A stretch of DNA of 64,000 nt from Deltaproteobacteria bacterium (GTDB lineage: Bacteria; Myxococcota_A; UBA9160; SZUA-336): positions 1 through 64,000 of the forward strand of contig JAJDAK010000083.1 of NCBI GenBank assembly GCA_029261895.1. The letters run 5' to 3'. Positions within the stretch are counted from its first letter, which is position 1. Each line of letters begins with the position of its first letter. The notes below the pieces were generated by a model. That model was not told the origin of the DNA. It made no database searches and was given only the letters and a program-made list of their open reading frames with translations. Position numbers and translations under genes: made by a program. Shown piece after piece: positions 17,864-25,857 of this stretch.

Positions 17864-18933
17864 GCGGCGTCGGCTTCAGCGAGTCTCGGTGAGCTCGTGG
17901 TCTCGCCTTGATAGTTCTGCCACTCGCCCTTTTCAAAGTCGAAGAGCTTACATTTGGAAGTGGTTACCAAGTAATCACGGACCTTGTAGTCGCGTTCGAC
18001 GATGTGGTCGCCCCACTTTGCGCGCAACGCATCACAAGCTTCGGCCAGGTGATAGAACGGAATTCGCATATCAACGTGATGGGGCACGTGAAGCATGATG
18101 TCGTGCGCGAAGAAGTTGATCAAACTCGGGACGTGCAGAATCGTGGTTCCCTCCACCTGTCCCTTGAACTTGCTCCAAGCCCGACGCGAGTACCACGGAA
18201 TTTCGGGTGAAATATGATGGACGTAGACCGCCCAACCGATGAAGTAACTAAAAACGACGTACGGCACGGCGAGCAACTTGACCCACATCCAAAGCGCACC
18301 ACTCATTGTTTCGTAGTGAATCGCGCCCGCGATCAGCACGATCAAACTCACAACCACCGCATAGGTTCCCACTACCAAACGATCGTGACGAATCAACGGC
18401 GCCATTTTTTCACCGCCTGGAAACCGCAACATCTTCTGGAACCAAATCTCATGCATGTAGTAGACGCCCGCACCGAATGCGGACCATTTGATGCGGTGCC
18501 CGAGCTTGCCTAAACGCGACAACGCGGCGTAGCCCTCCGGAGTCAGCGGATGCCAGACATAGTCCATCCCTTGTCGCGTTGTGTGTCCGTGGTGGATTCT
18601 GTTGTGCCCAAACACCCAGGCCTCATAGAGATGGAGTGACGGCAGCATGGCGATTTGTCCCAGCACATAGCAGAGGCGCTTACTGTCAAAAAGCGCACCG
18701 TGGGCGGCATCGTGTCCGAGAACAAAGAGCGCGGAGATCGACATTCCAGCCAACACCCAAAAAGGAACAAGCAGCCAGGGCGAGTCCGTTGCGAATAGCC
18801 CAGCGAGTGCAGCAACGTACAGGAGCAAATCTCGCGCCAGCCACGCGATCCCCTTCCGGGTCGGCCGCTCGTAGCAGCTCTCGGGAAGGCTGGCGAGGAC
18901 GGTATTCAGCTTGATCGGCGTGGCATTCGGCAT
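17860..18933 (-). CDS. Membrane fatty acid desaturase (DesA/omega-type)
   Basis: 357 residues. Three histidine boxes of the plant/cyanobacterial-type desaturases are visible: HDAAHG, HNRIHHG and HVPHHVD, with four or more membrane spans between (LLLYVAALAGLFATDSPWLL; FWVLAGMSISALFVLGHDAA). The region EIPWYSRRAWSKFKGQVEGT is typical of the group. The enzyme desaturates or hydroxylates acyl chains using O2. It is the third membrane diiron lipid enzyme in the first 20 kb of the window. Its stop codon overlaps that of the convergent gene in the palindrome CTAG, so transcription from both sides meets here. Confidence 0.88.
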   Translation of the reverse strand: MPNATPIKLNTVLASLPESCYERPTRKGIAWLARDLLLYVAALAGLFATDSPWLLVPFWVLAGMSISALFVLGHDAAHGALFDSKRLCYVLGQIAMLPSLHLYEAWVFGHNRIHHGHTTRQGMDYVWHPLTPEGYAALSRLGKLGHRIKWSAFGAGVYYMHEIWFQKMLRFPGGEKMAPLIRHDRLVVGTYAVVVSLIVLIAGAIHYETMSGALWMWVKLLAVPYVVFSYFIGWAVYVHHISPEIPWYSRRAWSKFKGQVEGTTILHVPSLINFFAHDIMLHVPHHVDMRIPFYHLAEACDALRAKWGDHIVERDYKVRDYLVTTSKCKLFDFEKGEWQNYQGETTSSPRLAEADAA

Positions 18934-19056
18934 GGACGCAGTCTAGCCCGCTTTTGGAAGACTCTCCCGCCTACATCCGTGCGGGGCACCTTCCGAGCCT
19001 CGACTGCGGCATCGTACGCTTTCATACGAGTTAGTACATGAGGGGAGAATATTGCG

Positions 19057-19431
19057 ATGATTCGATATGGAATTGGTTTGATGTTTTTGGGATTGGTTCT
19101 TTGCATCACGTCTGCAGCGGACGCCGCAACGATTGCCACCGGCCCGATTGGGTCGCCGGGTGACTCCGGTCAAGTGAGATGCCGGGCCGTAAACATAAGC
19201 AGCAAGCCACAAGTGGTCGCAGTCATGATCTACAACCAATTGGGCACACTGCTCACTATCGCCTCATCCACAGTCCCACCGGCCTCGACGGAGCTGGGAA
19301 GCGCGACACTCAGCGCAGGGCAATCCGCCTACTGTGTCATCGACATCAAGGGCGGCAAGAGCATCGTACGCGGCGAACTCTGTATCGAACAGCTCTCGAT
19401 CGGCAGACACTACTGCGTTTCTGCGCGTTAG
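19057..19431 (+). CDS. Small secreted hypothetical protein
   Basis: 124 residues with a Sec signal peptide (GLMFLGLVLCITSAADAA) and GGGGAG ten bases before the ATG. The mature part is a beta-rich domain with three or four cysteines (VRCRAVNIS, AYCVIDI, ELCIEQ, HYCVSA) that could form two disulfides. I do not recognise the family. It sits alone between a desaturase and a membrane protein. Confidence 0.65.
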   Translation: MIRYGIGLMFLGLVLCITSAADAATIATGPIGSPGDSGQVRCRAVNISSKPQVVAVMIYNQLGTLLTIASSTVPPASTELGSATLSAGQSAYCVIDIKGGKSIVRGELCIEQLSIGRHYCVSAR

Positions 19432-19515
19432 GGCGCGGTTGAGAAAATTTCAGGCTGGAAATAAGGCTCGGAGCCATCAGAGGATCTTCGGCCGAACATC
19501 GTGTAGAATCCGCGC

Positions 19516-20523
19516 ATGACTGAACACCTGTCCTACGCCATGCGTAATACCGAGGCCGTGAATGCTCTCATTTACTTTAACGGCCCAAGCGCGCTGAAAG
19601 ATTGGAGCTTTCTCGCGATTGAATTCATCATTTTCAGTGGAGCCTTACTCGCGATCGCTCATGCGATTCGACATAGCAAAGCACATGGGAACCCCTCTGC
19701 TCTACTCACACTGGCCGGTTGCTTCACCTACGGACTGCTGATCGACATCGCGTCCTACTACACGGTCGAAAATTTCTGGCACGGTGAGTTTTCGGTGATG
19801 TTTCTGTACAACCGGCTTCCGCTGTACATCGCGCTGTTCTATCCCGCTTTTATCTACCACGCGTGCATGACCATACGACGCTATGAGTTTTCCGCCATCG
19901 TCGAAGCGCTATGCGTCGGCTTCTACGGCGGGTTGACGTACTTGATCTTCGATAACTTTGGCCCGCTTCTCGGCTGGTGGATTTGGGACACGTCCGACCC
20001 AACCACATTGCCCTACTTAAACAGTGTTCCCGTCACCAGCTATCACTGGTTTTTTCTTTTCACCGGCACGTTCGCGTTCCTGAGCCGAATCATCTGCTGG
20101 GACTGGGTCGCGAAAGGAAAGAGCAAAGGCCTGGTAGCGGCAGGCTTTGTCGCCCTTCCGATCCTCACCTGCGTCGTGGGCGGCGTGCTTTTCGTACCCT
20201 ACAACCTATTTGCACGAAACGGCATGCTAGAGTTCGCCGGCGCATTCCATGCAGCGGTCTTCGCAACAACAGGGCTTGTATTCCTGTTTCAGTACCGAAA
20301 GCCTCGCGCGGGTCGCGATAAGTTACTCATGATCTTTCCGCTGACGTACCTCGTGGGACACGTTTATCTCTACATCGCCAAGTTTGATCTCTTCTTCTCA
20401 ATCGACACGAACGGCCTCTCCCAAGATGGCTTGGCCGCAGGTAACCTAATCGCCGCCATCGTCGCAGCCATCTGCAGCATGGCGATCCTGCTCGCCACCC
20501 ACCCCGCCGAATCGTCCAACTAG
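19516..20523 (+). CDS. Polytopic integral membrane protein, unknown function
   Basis: 335 residues with eight or nine hydrophobic segments (for example LAIEFIIFSGALLAIAHAI, PLYIALFYPAFIYHACM, FVALPILTCVVGGVLFVPYN, LIAAIVAAICSMAILLATH). Charged and aromatic clusters between spans (DIASYYTVENFWHGEFSVMF; DNFGPLLGWWIWDTSDP) suggest a substrate or cofactor pocket. No family motif is recognised. Related membrane proteins occur in lipid and steroid gene clusters, and the neighbouring desaturase fits that idea only loosely. Confidence 0.7.
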   Translation: MTEHLSYAMRNTEAVNALIYFNGPSALKDWSFLAIEFIIFSGALLAIAHAIRHSKAHGNPSALLTLAGCFTYGLLIDIASYYTVENFWHGEFSVMFLYNRLPLYIALFYPAFIYHACMTIRRYEFSAIVEALCVGFYGGLTYLIFDNFGPLLGWWIWDTSDPTTLPYLNSVPVTSYHWFFLFTGTFAFLSRIICWDWVAKGKSKGLVAAGFVALPILTCVVGGVLFVPYNLFARNGMLEFAGAFHAAVFATTGLVFLFQYRKPRAGRDKLLMIFPLTYLVGHVYLYIAKFDLFFSIDTNGLSQDGLAAGNLIAAIVAAICSMAILLATHPAESSN

Positions 20524-20631
20524 AGCGGAGACGAATATTTAGGGTATCGGAACGTCTAGCGATGAGTTACCGATACACTCAGCTCAGGCGGTCGTATGGT
20601 CGCCTATAGGGTCTAACAGGAGGTCATTTCG

Positions 20632-21153
20632 ATGGTAAGTCTTGGATCGTTTCTTTTGACGATGCTACTGGTCGCGGGTACTGCCGGAGCGGCTCACCAC
20701 GAGGGAGGCGACAAGTCTCCTAAAGGGCATGAGCGCGGTCACGGCGGATCCGGCGCGAGCATGGTGCTCAAACACGCCGATCAACTTGGACTCGATGAGG
20801 CCACCCAGGCCAAAATCAGCGAACTCAACAAGGCTGCGCGCGAGTCCGGTCATAGCCGCCACAAGGACATGAAAGCGCTGCACGAAGAGATGCGGGAGCT
20901 CATGAACCAGGACTCACCCGATGAGGCTGCCGTAATGGCGTTGGCTGAACGCATGGGCGCAGCCAAGACCGAGGCTCAAAAGGTAAATCTCAGCAATATG
21001 TTGAAAGTGCAGGCATTGCTAACACCCGAACAACGCGAAAAGCTGAAAAGCATCCGTGCCGAGAAGCGCGCCGAAGGTCACGGCAAAAAACACGGCGACG
21101 GCGAATGCAGCAGCGAGAATTGTGGCTGTAAGAAAGGCCGCAGCGAAGAATAA
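20632..21153 (+). CDS. Spy/CpxP-like periplasmic protein with metal-binding-type tail
   Basis: 173 residues with a signal peptide (LLTMLLVAGTAGAAHHE) and AGGAGG eight bases before the ATG. The helical core (DQLGLDEATQAKISELNKAA ... ALLTPEQREKLKSIR) includes the LTPEQR element of the Spy/CpxP/ZraP LTxxQ family, which acts as periplasmic chaperone or metal sensor. The N-terminal mature part is His-rich (HHEGGDKSPKGHERGHGG) and the C-terminus ends in a Cys/His cluster (HGKKHGDGECSSENCGCKKG), suggesting metal binding. It stands alone; no CpxAR- or ZraSR-type two-component system is adjacent. Confidence 0.8.
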   Translation: MVSLGSFLLTMLLVAGTAGAAHHEGGDKSPKGHERGHGGSGASMVLKHADQLGLDEATQAKISELNKAARESGHSRHKDMKALHEEMRELMNQDSPDEAAVMALAERMGAAKTEAQKVNLSNMLKVQALLTPEQREKLKSIRAEKRAEGHGKKHGDGECSSENCGCKKGRSEE

Positions 21154-21183
21154 CCTGCGTCTAGAAATGCATCGATCGGATCG

Positions 21184-21900
21184 CTATCGCGCCGACGTCC
21201 GTGCCATTTGGACCATCTCGCTTCGCACCGCGCTTAAGGTCTCGCAGGCAGCCGAAAATGGAAGATAGTGGATCTGCTTTCCGGTGCGAATATGGAATCC
21301 CTCCACATCCACCGCAATGAGTCTTGCAGCCTCGGTTTCTTTGCCGACGTAGTGGGCACAGATCGCGTTGAGTGAACTCTGATGGTCCGAGTTCATATGG
21401 TCGATGATGTAGGCTTCATCCGACTTCCATTCGGGGATGGCCCGGAGCCATTGCTCCGGCTCGATCCAATAGATCTTGCCGAAGCCGCCAATGTATCGCA
21501 CCCGGACCGGTTGAATCTTGTAGAAGGCGAAGTCGTGTGCCCCGGCGTAGCCGCGGCTATCAAGAAAAAAGTTAAAGTACCGCTCCTGAACCTCGTCGGC
21601 TTCGTCCTCTGGAACCTGCATCGCATCGCCCACAACCGTAACGCGTCCGGCCGCCTGTTTGTCCGGGCTTTGGTAGTCCATTACGGTCAAGCAGACCTTT
21701 GGGTTGGCCTGGATGTTCTTCGTATGCTGCGCGATCGTACTTAAGTAGACCACGACTTCACCCTTGATCGTGGTGCTGTAGGGCGTCACCGAACCGAACG
21801 GGTAGCCCTCAAGTTCGACAGAGTGCGCACATAGGATGCCCGCGTCGGTACTTCTGAGTAAGACACGGGCTTCTTGCGCAGTTTCTTGATGGTCCGTCAT
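21184..21900 (-). CDS. HugZ-like pyridoxamine-phosphate-oxidase-fold protein with DUF2470
   Basis: 238 residues from the ATG at 21900, which has GAGGAA at correct spacing; a TTG at 21903 is less likely. Residues about 10-135 are a split-barrel flavin/heme-binding domain (LCAHSVELEGYPFGSVTPYS; LSTIAQHTKNIQANPKVCLTV). The last 75 residues are the DUF2470 domain (IIDHMNSDHQSSLNAICAHY ... IRTGKQIHYLPFS). HugZ and relatives bind or degrade heme and supply iron. Binding residues cannot be assigned with certainty. It shares the minus strand with the ATC-hydrolase-like gene but is about 90 bp away. Confidence 0.85.
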   Translation of the reverse strand: MTDHQETAQEARVLLRSTDAGILCAHSVELEGYPFGSVTPYSTTIKGEVVVYLSTIAQHTKNIQANPKVCLTVMDYQSPDKQAAGRVTVVGDAMQVPEDEADEVQERYFNFFLDSRGYAGAHDFAFYKIQPVRVRYIGGFGKIYWIEPEQWLRAIPEWKSDEAYIIDHMNSDHQSSLNAICAHYVGKETEAARLIAVDVEGFHIRTGKQIHYLPFSAACETLSAVRSEMVQMARTSAR

Positions 21901-21987
21901 CAAAGTTCCTCACCGGCCGTATCGGCCCGGCGGGACCGTATCACGAGAAGCTGGGATACCCGGATGGATATGACGCAAACCACAGCG

Positions 21988-22779
21988 TTATGGGAACACT
22001 CCCACCGACGGTTCTACGCAGCTGCTGCCTTTTCTGGTCAACGCAAGCTCAGACGCTTTCGTGTGCGGTGTCGGGCTTGCATACCAGCGCATGTCGCAGA
22101 CGGCATCTCCATCCGACAGGGTATGCTCGCGCTCATAGTGCCCCCGCTCTCCGGCGCCACCGTTCAACATGGCGTACGTGATTGCCCAATCATAGTCACA
22201 CCATGACCGCCGAAACGCTTCCACCTCTCCGCGATCGCCGTGCTTCGCAACGTACTTCCGTACAAACGCGTAGGGTGGACAGTAGGTCCAGTCGGTACAG
22301 AACCGTCCAGATTCGGCCCAACTGTGGCACTCATACCCTGGCGGCCCGGGCGTACTGAATGGGTACACCATCAACATTCGCAAGATGAGATTGAGTTGCT
22401 TTTGTGGATCACGCGAGGCCAAGCGAGCAACCCAGCCAAGAAAAGGGACCGGTTTGGAATAGAGCTTCCAACCTAAGTCGGCGAACAACTCGATCGCATA
22501 GTCCTTTGGAATTCCGAAATCGAGTAATGCGTGGTACGCAGCCACGGTGAGCGCGGACAGGAACACATTCTGCCGATTGCCGAGCGTCGGAATCCGCTCC
22601 AGCTCCGCCTCAGGCAGAACTTCTTCCATATGCTGCCAAACTTGAGCCACGATACGGTCGACCTGGTGCCGGAGGAACCGACCTCGTTCGGGTCGCGTCT
22701 TGTCGATGAGCCGTCCCGTCAGGACGTGGCGCGCAGCACGCCGAACCTCGTGGCGCAAAAACGATCGCAGCGGCTTCAT
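21988..22779 (-). CDS. L-2-amino-thiazoline-4-carboxylic acid hydrolase-like protein
   Basis: 263 residues. The C-terminal half carries the cysteine, tryptophan and tyrosine pattern of the ATC_hyd family: CHSWAESGRFCTDWTYCPPY, then FRRSWCDYDWAITYAMLNGG, and the GDAVCDMRW end. The N-terminal half is helical and basic, with a possible membrane-proximal segment (LGWKLYSKPVPFLGW). Members of this superfamily hydrolyse thiazoline rings, or bind poorly defined substrates next to membrane lipid genes. Substrate unproven here. Confidence 0.72.
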   Translation of the reverse strand: MKPLRSFLRHEVRRAARHVLTGRLIDKTRPERGRFLRHQVDRIVAQVWQHMEEVLPEAELERIPTLGNRQNVFLSALTVAAYHALLDFGIPKDYAIELFADLGWKLYSKPVPFLGWVARLASRDPQKQLNLILRMLMVYPFSTPGPPGYECHSWAESGRFCTDWTYCPPYAFVRKYVAKHGDRGEVEAFRRSWCDYDWAITYAMLNGGAGERGHYEREHTLSDGDAVCDMRWYASPTPHTKASELALTRKGSSCVEPSVGVFP

Positions 22780-23098
22780 CGCTCATCCTTTACGTCGAAC
22801 CTAAGGACACGACGTGTACGAATACAAAGCAAGCCGCATGCCGAGGATTTCAAAGATCGCGACCGACGCTTCGACGATGAAATCCCAGAGGAAATCGTAT
22901 CCGTTTGTCAGAACGCATCATGGGAACGTCCCTCCGAGTCGGGAACGAGCGGGACATTTTGTCCAACTTCACATGACGTAGCACCACAAAGCGTTTTTTA
23001 AGCGAAGCTCGTGACTGAGTAGCCGGCATGGGGTTTGCACTAATCATACCGGGGCCAATCCACCGGACCGTGGGCTCGACTCCAAGGAGGAAACAGCG
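22780..23098. other. Intergenic region, no supported gene
   Basis: About 320 bp between the ATC-hydrolase-like gene and the DUF5676 gene, which diverge. It must contain two promoters. Short overlapping frames on both strands have no start signals or family features. The only firm element is the AAGGAGG ribosome binding site just before 23099. Confidence 0.5.
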
Positions 23099-23341
23099 AT
23101 GTTGAATGTCAAAACTTGGGCGCTCACGTTATCCACATTTTGTGCCGTCAGCTACGTGCTGTGCATCGCTTGGTGCGCGGTCGCGCCGGAGGGCTGGCAC
23201 GCCCGTGAGTTCCTCGAGTTGATGCTACCTGGATTCATCTGGTTGAGCCCTGGCAGTTTCGTATTGGGACTGCTTGAAAGTATCGGCCTCGGCGCGTATA
23301 CGGGTGCGTTGCTCGCGGCAATTCATAACTGGATCGGTTGA
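23099..23341 (+). CDS. DUF5676-like small membrane protein
   Basis: 80 residues with AAGGAGG at ideal spacing. Two membrane spans: residues about 6-30 (ALTLSTFCAVSYVLCIAWCAV) and 45-75, with the conserved core LMLPGFIWLSPGSFVLGLLES and an end IHNWIG resembling the YNFF/HNWF ends of the DUF5676 family. Members are often found near copper, heme or respiratory genes. Function unknown. Confidence 0.75.
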   Translation: MLNVKTWALTLSTFCAVSYVLCIAWCAVAPEGWHAREFLELMLPGFIWLSPGSFVLGLLESIGLGAYTGALLAAIHNWIG

Positions 23342-23363
23342 CGGCGAAGAGCAACCCGCCCCT

Positions 23364-23621
23364 CTAAAACTGAAAGAACGGCCACTCCGGATCGACGCCC
23401 AGCATCACTTGACCGACTGATTCGAGCCGACTAGCACAAACAAACGCATGCTGCGTAATGACGTGTACATCGCGGAAGTGCTTCTGAAACTGGTGTTCGT
23501 TCCGGATTCCCGTCGCACCAATACAAGCATGCACGAGATCGACAGCTTCAGCCGCCGCAATGACGGCATGAGACTCGCCTTCGACCGCCAACTCGACGCT
23601 AGTCCCCGCGAGTACCGCCAA
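23364..23621 (-). pseudogene. Remnant: C-terminus of an acyl-CoA-dehydrogenase/flavin-monooxygenase-like protein
   Basis: The 85-residue frame reads like the last helix bundle of acyl-CoA-dehydrogenase-fold hydroxylases (HpaH/DszC-type): AAEAVDLVHACIGATGIRNE, then HFRDVHVITQHAFVCASRLE and SVGQVMLGVDPEWPFFQF. Such enzymes are about 390 residues long. Here everything before the last 80 residues is missing, and no continuation is found in other frames up to the next gene at 23679. It is probably the decayed end of a deleted gene. Expression as a short peptide cannot be excluded. Confidence 0.65.
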
Positions 23622-23678
23622 AGGTTCTCTTCATCGAAAGCCGTGTGAGACCGATCGGGACGCCTTAGCCCGTAGCCG

Positions 23679-24116
23679 CTACGTAGACTTCAGCCGCTCC
23701 AACATAGTAGCCATCATGCCGTGCACCTTCTGAATGGCTTTCAACGGACGGATCATCACCTTGAAGTCGATGATTTGGCCGTCATCATTCCAACGGATGA
23801 GATCCACCCCGTTAACGATGATGCCGTCCATCGTAGTGCGAAACTCGAGCGCAGCGTCCGTGTCTGAGATGACCTCGCGCACGTAGCGAAAACCCTCATC
23901 AGCTTCGCCAGCCGACCCCTTGCTATGGGACTTGTCGCCACCCAAAACCCCAAACGCGGCGCTGAGGTACAACTTGGTGATCGCCTTCCCGACCTGCGGT
24001 GTGTGGACAACCGGCGAATGGAAGACCACATCGTCGGCGAGTAATGTGTCCAGCGCATCGAAATCCTTCTCCCGCAGAATCCGGTGCCAGGTTTTCACAA
24101 CGTTTGGGCTCCCCAT
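23679..24116 (-). CDS. NTF2-like/SnoaL-like protein
   Basis: 145 residues of one cone-shaped alpha+beta domain: N-terminal helix NVVKTWHRILREKDFDALDT, LLADDVVFHSPVVHTPQVGK, and the late strands DGIIVNGVDLIRWNDDGQII and DFKVMIRPLKAIQKVHGMM. This is the usual nuclear-transport-factor-2 fold used by ketosteroid-isomerase-like and polyketide-cyclase-like enzymes. Catalytic residues are not conserved enough to name a substrate. GGAGAAG lies ten bases before the ATG. Confidence 0.85.
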   Translation of the reverse strand: MGSPNVVKTWHRILREKDFDALDTLLADDVVFHSPVVHTPQVGKAITKLYLSAAFGVLGGDKSHSKGSAGEADEGFRYVREVISDTDAALEFRTTMDGIIVNGVDLIRWNDDGQIIDFKVMIRPLKAIQKVHGMMATMLERLKST

Positions 24117-24506
24117 AGATCACTTCTCCTTCCGTACGGCTCGTTGTAGGACTTCCACTAACACAACACTGTTATAGCTTCACTACTGCGTTCGCGGCAA
24201 TCTCTCTACGCTATGCCTGCAGGGTGTAAAAAGACCCCGTCGCACTCGATTGGCTTCGCTTTGTTATCGCTGCCACCCTGCGGAGTCCGGCAGGGTACAC
24301 TGATTCGCACCGGTACTGTAATCCGTCGTTGGAGCAGCCTCGAGGAACACCGAAAGTTCGAATAATTTCCCCAAGCGTCAAGTGTCGTTCTATGCTCGGT
24401 TTGCAGATTGTGCGGCCCAGTTCTCCGGAGGGTTCCGGAGCCTACCCTGCACAAGCGCAGGGGTTCATCTCGGACGGTCGGACGATCAGCCCGATAAGGG
24501 GATATT
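24117..24506. other. Intergenic region, no supported gene
   Basis: About 390 bp between the divergent NTF2-like gene and the cysteine-repeat gene. Several short complementary segments are present (TCCGGAGGGTTCCGGA at about 24424-24440; CCTGCACAAGCGCAGG near 24444-24460) and could fold as small hairpins in the leader of the gene at 24507. I looked for riboswitch consensus features and found none I could defend. Confidence 0.4.
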
Positions 24507-25730
24507 ATGAGGAACCTAGTTCTTCGTATCATGGGTGCGGGTGCGATCTTCCTGGGGCTGACCTTGAGTGCAGGGGCTCAGACCGACGATCATCTCAAGT
24601 GTTACAAAATAAAGGATCCGTTAAAACTCAAAGGCGTTGTGGACCTCGACGGTGTTCAGTTTGGACTCGAAGCAGGCTGCAAGGTCGGTAAGGCGCAGCT
24701 TTTCTGCGTGCCGGTTACCAAGAACGTACAGGAGGCCTTCAACAAGAAGACCTCCATCGATCCGTTGCCGATCTTTGGCCCTGCGATCAAGACTGACAGC
24801 ATTTGCTATCCGATTAAGTGCCAGAAGCCACAGATCCCACCGACCACGGTGACCGATCAGTTCGGCTCAAGAACCATCGAGTTCAAGAAGGCCTTCATGC
24901 TGTGTACGCCGGCCTTCAAGGGCGTGCCACCGCCGATTCCGTGTGAGAACTCAGACTTCCCGACCTGCGCGGGCGAGTGCGCGGATGCAACTCTCGAGTG
25001 CCTACCGCAATTCAACGCTGATGGCACCCCGGGCAAGTGCGACTGTCAGCCCCCCCCCACGCCCTGTGCGTTGAGCGCGAACGGGGTCTGCGGCGGCGAC
25101 TGTCCCGTTGCAACCGACATCTGTCAGTGGGATCAGGTAGCTCAAATCTGCGACTGCGGTCCGACGCTGGGCAAGTGCACGGACTCCTTGTTCCCGACAT
25201 GCTCCGGTCCTTGTCCGTTGGGGCAGATTTGTACAAACCTTCCGGGCAGCGATCTCTGTGACTGCCAGGATCAGACACAGCTCAGCTGCAGCGATACCAA
25301 GTTCCCGCAGTGCAACGGCCCCTGTCCTACCGGACAAGCATGCACAGTCATTCCAGGCACCATCGACTGCAACTGTCAGGATGTCTCGACCAACTGTGCG
25401 AACACGACCTTCCCCATGTGTGCGGGTCCCTGCCCGCTGGGCCAGGTCTGCAAAAACCTGCAAGGCAGCGATGCCTGTGATTGCCAACCGGAGAGCCAGT
25501 TCACCTGCAATGCAGGTACGGGCTTCCCCGAATGCAACGGCACCTGTCCGCAGGGTGAAGCATGCTTGCCCGACATCGATCCACTCAGTCCGGGCGTTTG
25601 CGGTTGTGCGCCCGCGGGCTTTGACTGCGGATCAAACAACCTACCGCCACCGGTTTGTGGTGGCCTCTGTGCGCCCGACCAGTTCTGCGACGTAGACACA
25701 GTCACTGGGCTTTGTCGGTGTACGCAGTAA
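24507..25730 (+). CDS. Secreted protein with cysteine-rich tandem repeats
   Basis: 407 residues, AAGGGG upstream, signal peptide ending near residue 25 (LTLSAGAQ). Residues about 29-145 form a domain beginning DDHLKCYKIKDPLKLKG with scattered cysteines. From about 150 to 407 come at least seven repeats of 35-45 residues with a F/L-P-x-C-x-G-x-CP-x-G-[QE]-x-C core closed by C-x-C (PTCSGPCPLGQICTNLPG; PQCNGPCPTGQACTVIPG; PMCAGPCPLGQVCKNLQG; PECNGTCPQGEACLPDI). Each repeat has six cysteines, suggesting independent disulfide-stabilised modules, probably extracellular. A strong terminator follows. Family not recognised. Confidence 0.75.
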   Translation: MRNLVLRIMGAGAIFLGLTLSAGAQTDDHLKCYKIKDPLKLKGVVDLDGVQFGLEAGCKVGKAQLFCVPVTKNVQEAFNKKTSIDPLPIFGPAIKTDSICYPIKCQKPQIPPTTVTDQFGSRTIEFKKAFMLCTPAFKGVPPPIPCENSDFPTCAGECADATLECLPQFNADGTPGKCDCQPPPTPCALSANGVCGGDCPVATDICQWDQVAQICDCGPTLGKCTDSLFPTCSGPCPLGQICTNLPGSDLCDCQDQTQLSCSDTKFPQCNGPCPTGQACTVIPGTIDCNCQDVSTNCANTTFPMCAGPCPLGQVCKNLQGSDACDCQPESQFTCNAGTGFPECNGTCPQGEACLPDIDPLSPGVCGCAPAGFDCGSNNLPPPVCGGLCAPDQFCDVDTVTGLCRCTQ

Positions 25731-25748
25731 ACTGAGCAACCATTCTCT

Positions 25749-25779
25749 GGCCCCGGCGGCTTGTGCGCCGGGGCCTTTT
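25749..25779 (+). terminator. Rho-independent terminator
   Basis: Perfect 10-bp stem GGCCCCGGCG (25749-25758) with CGCCGGGGCC (25766-25775), a 7-nt loop and TTTT immediately after. It lies 18 bp past the stop of the cysteine-repeat gene and before the gene at 25858. It is the best intrinsic terminator in the window. Confidence 0.9.
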
Positions 25780-25857
25780 CGCTGTTGCCATTCGAGCCCC
25801 AACCTAGCAGCAATCTGATACGTTTAGCCCCATACATACAATCACCTGGAGCTAAAT

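Noticed and set aside
24400..24506. Possible riboswitch before the cysteine-repeat gene
   Set aside because: Small hairpins are present but no conserved core of any known class was found.
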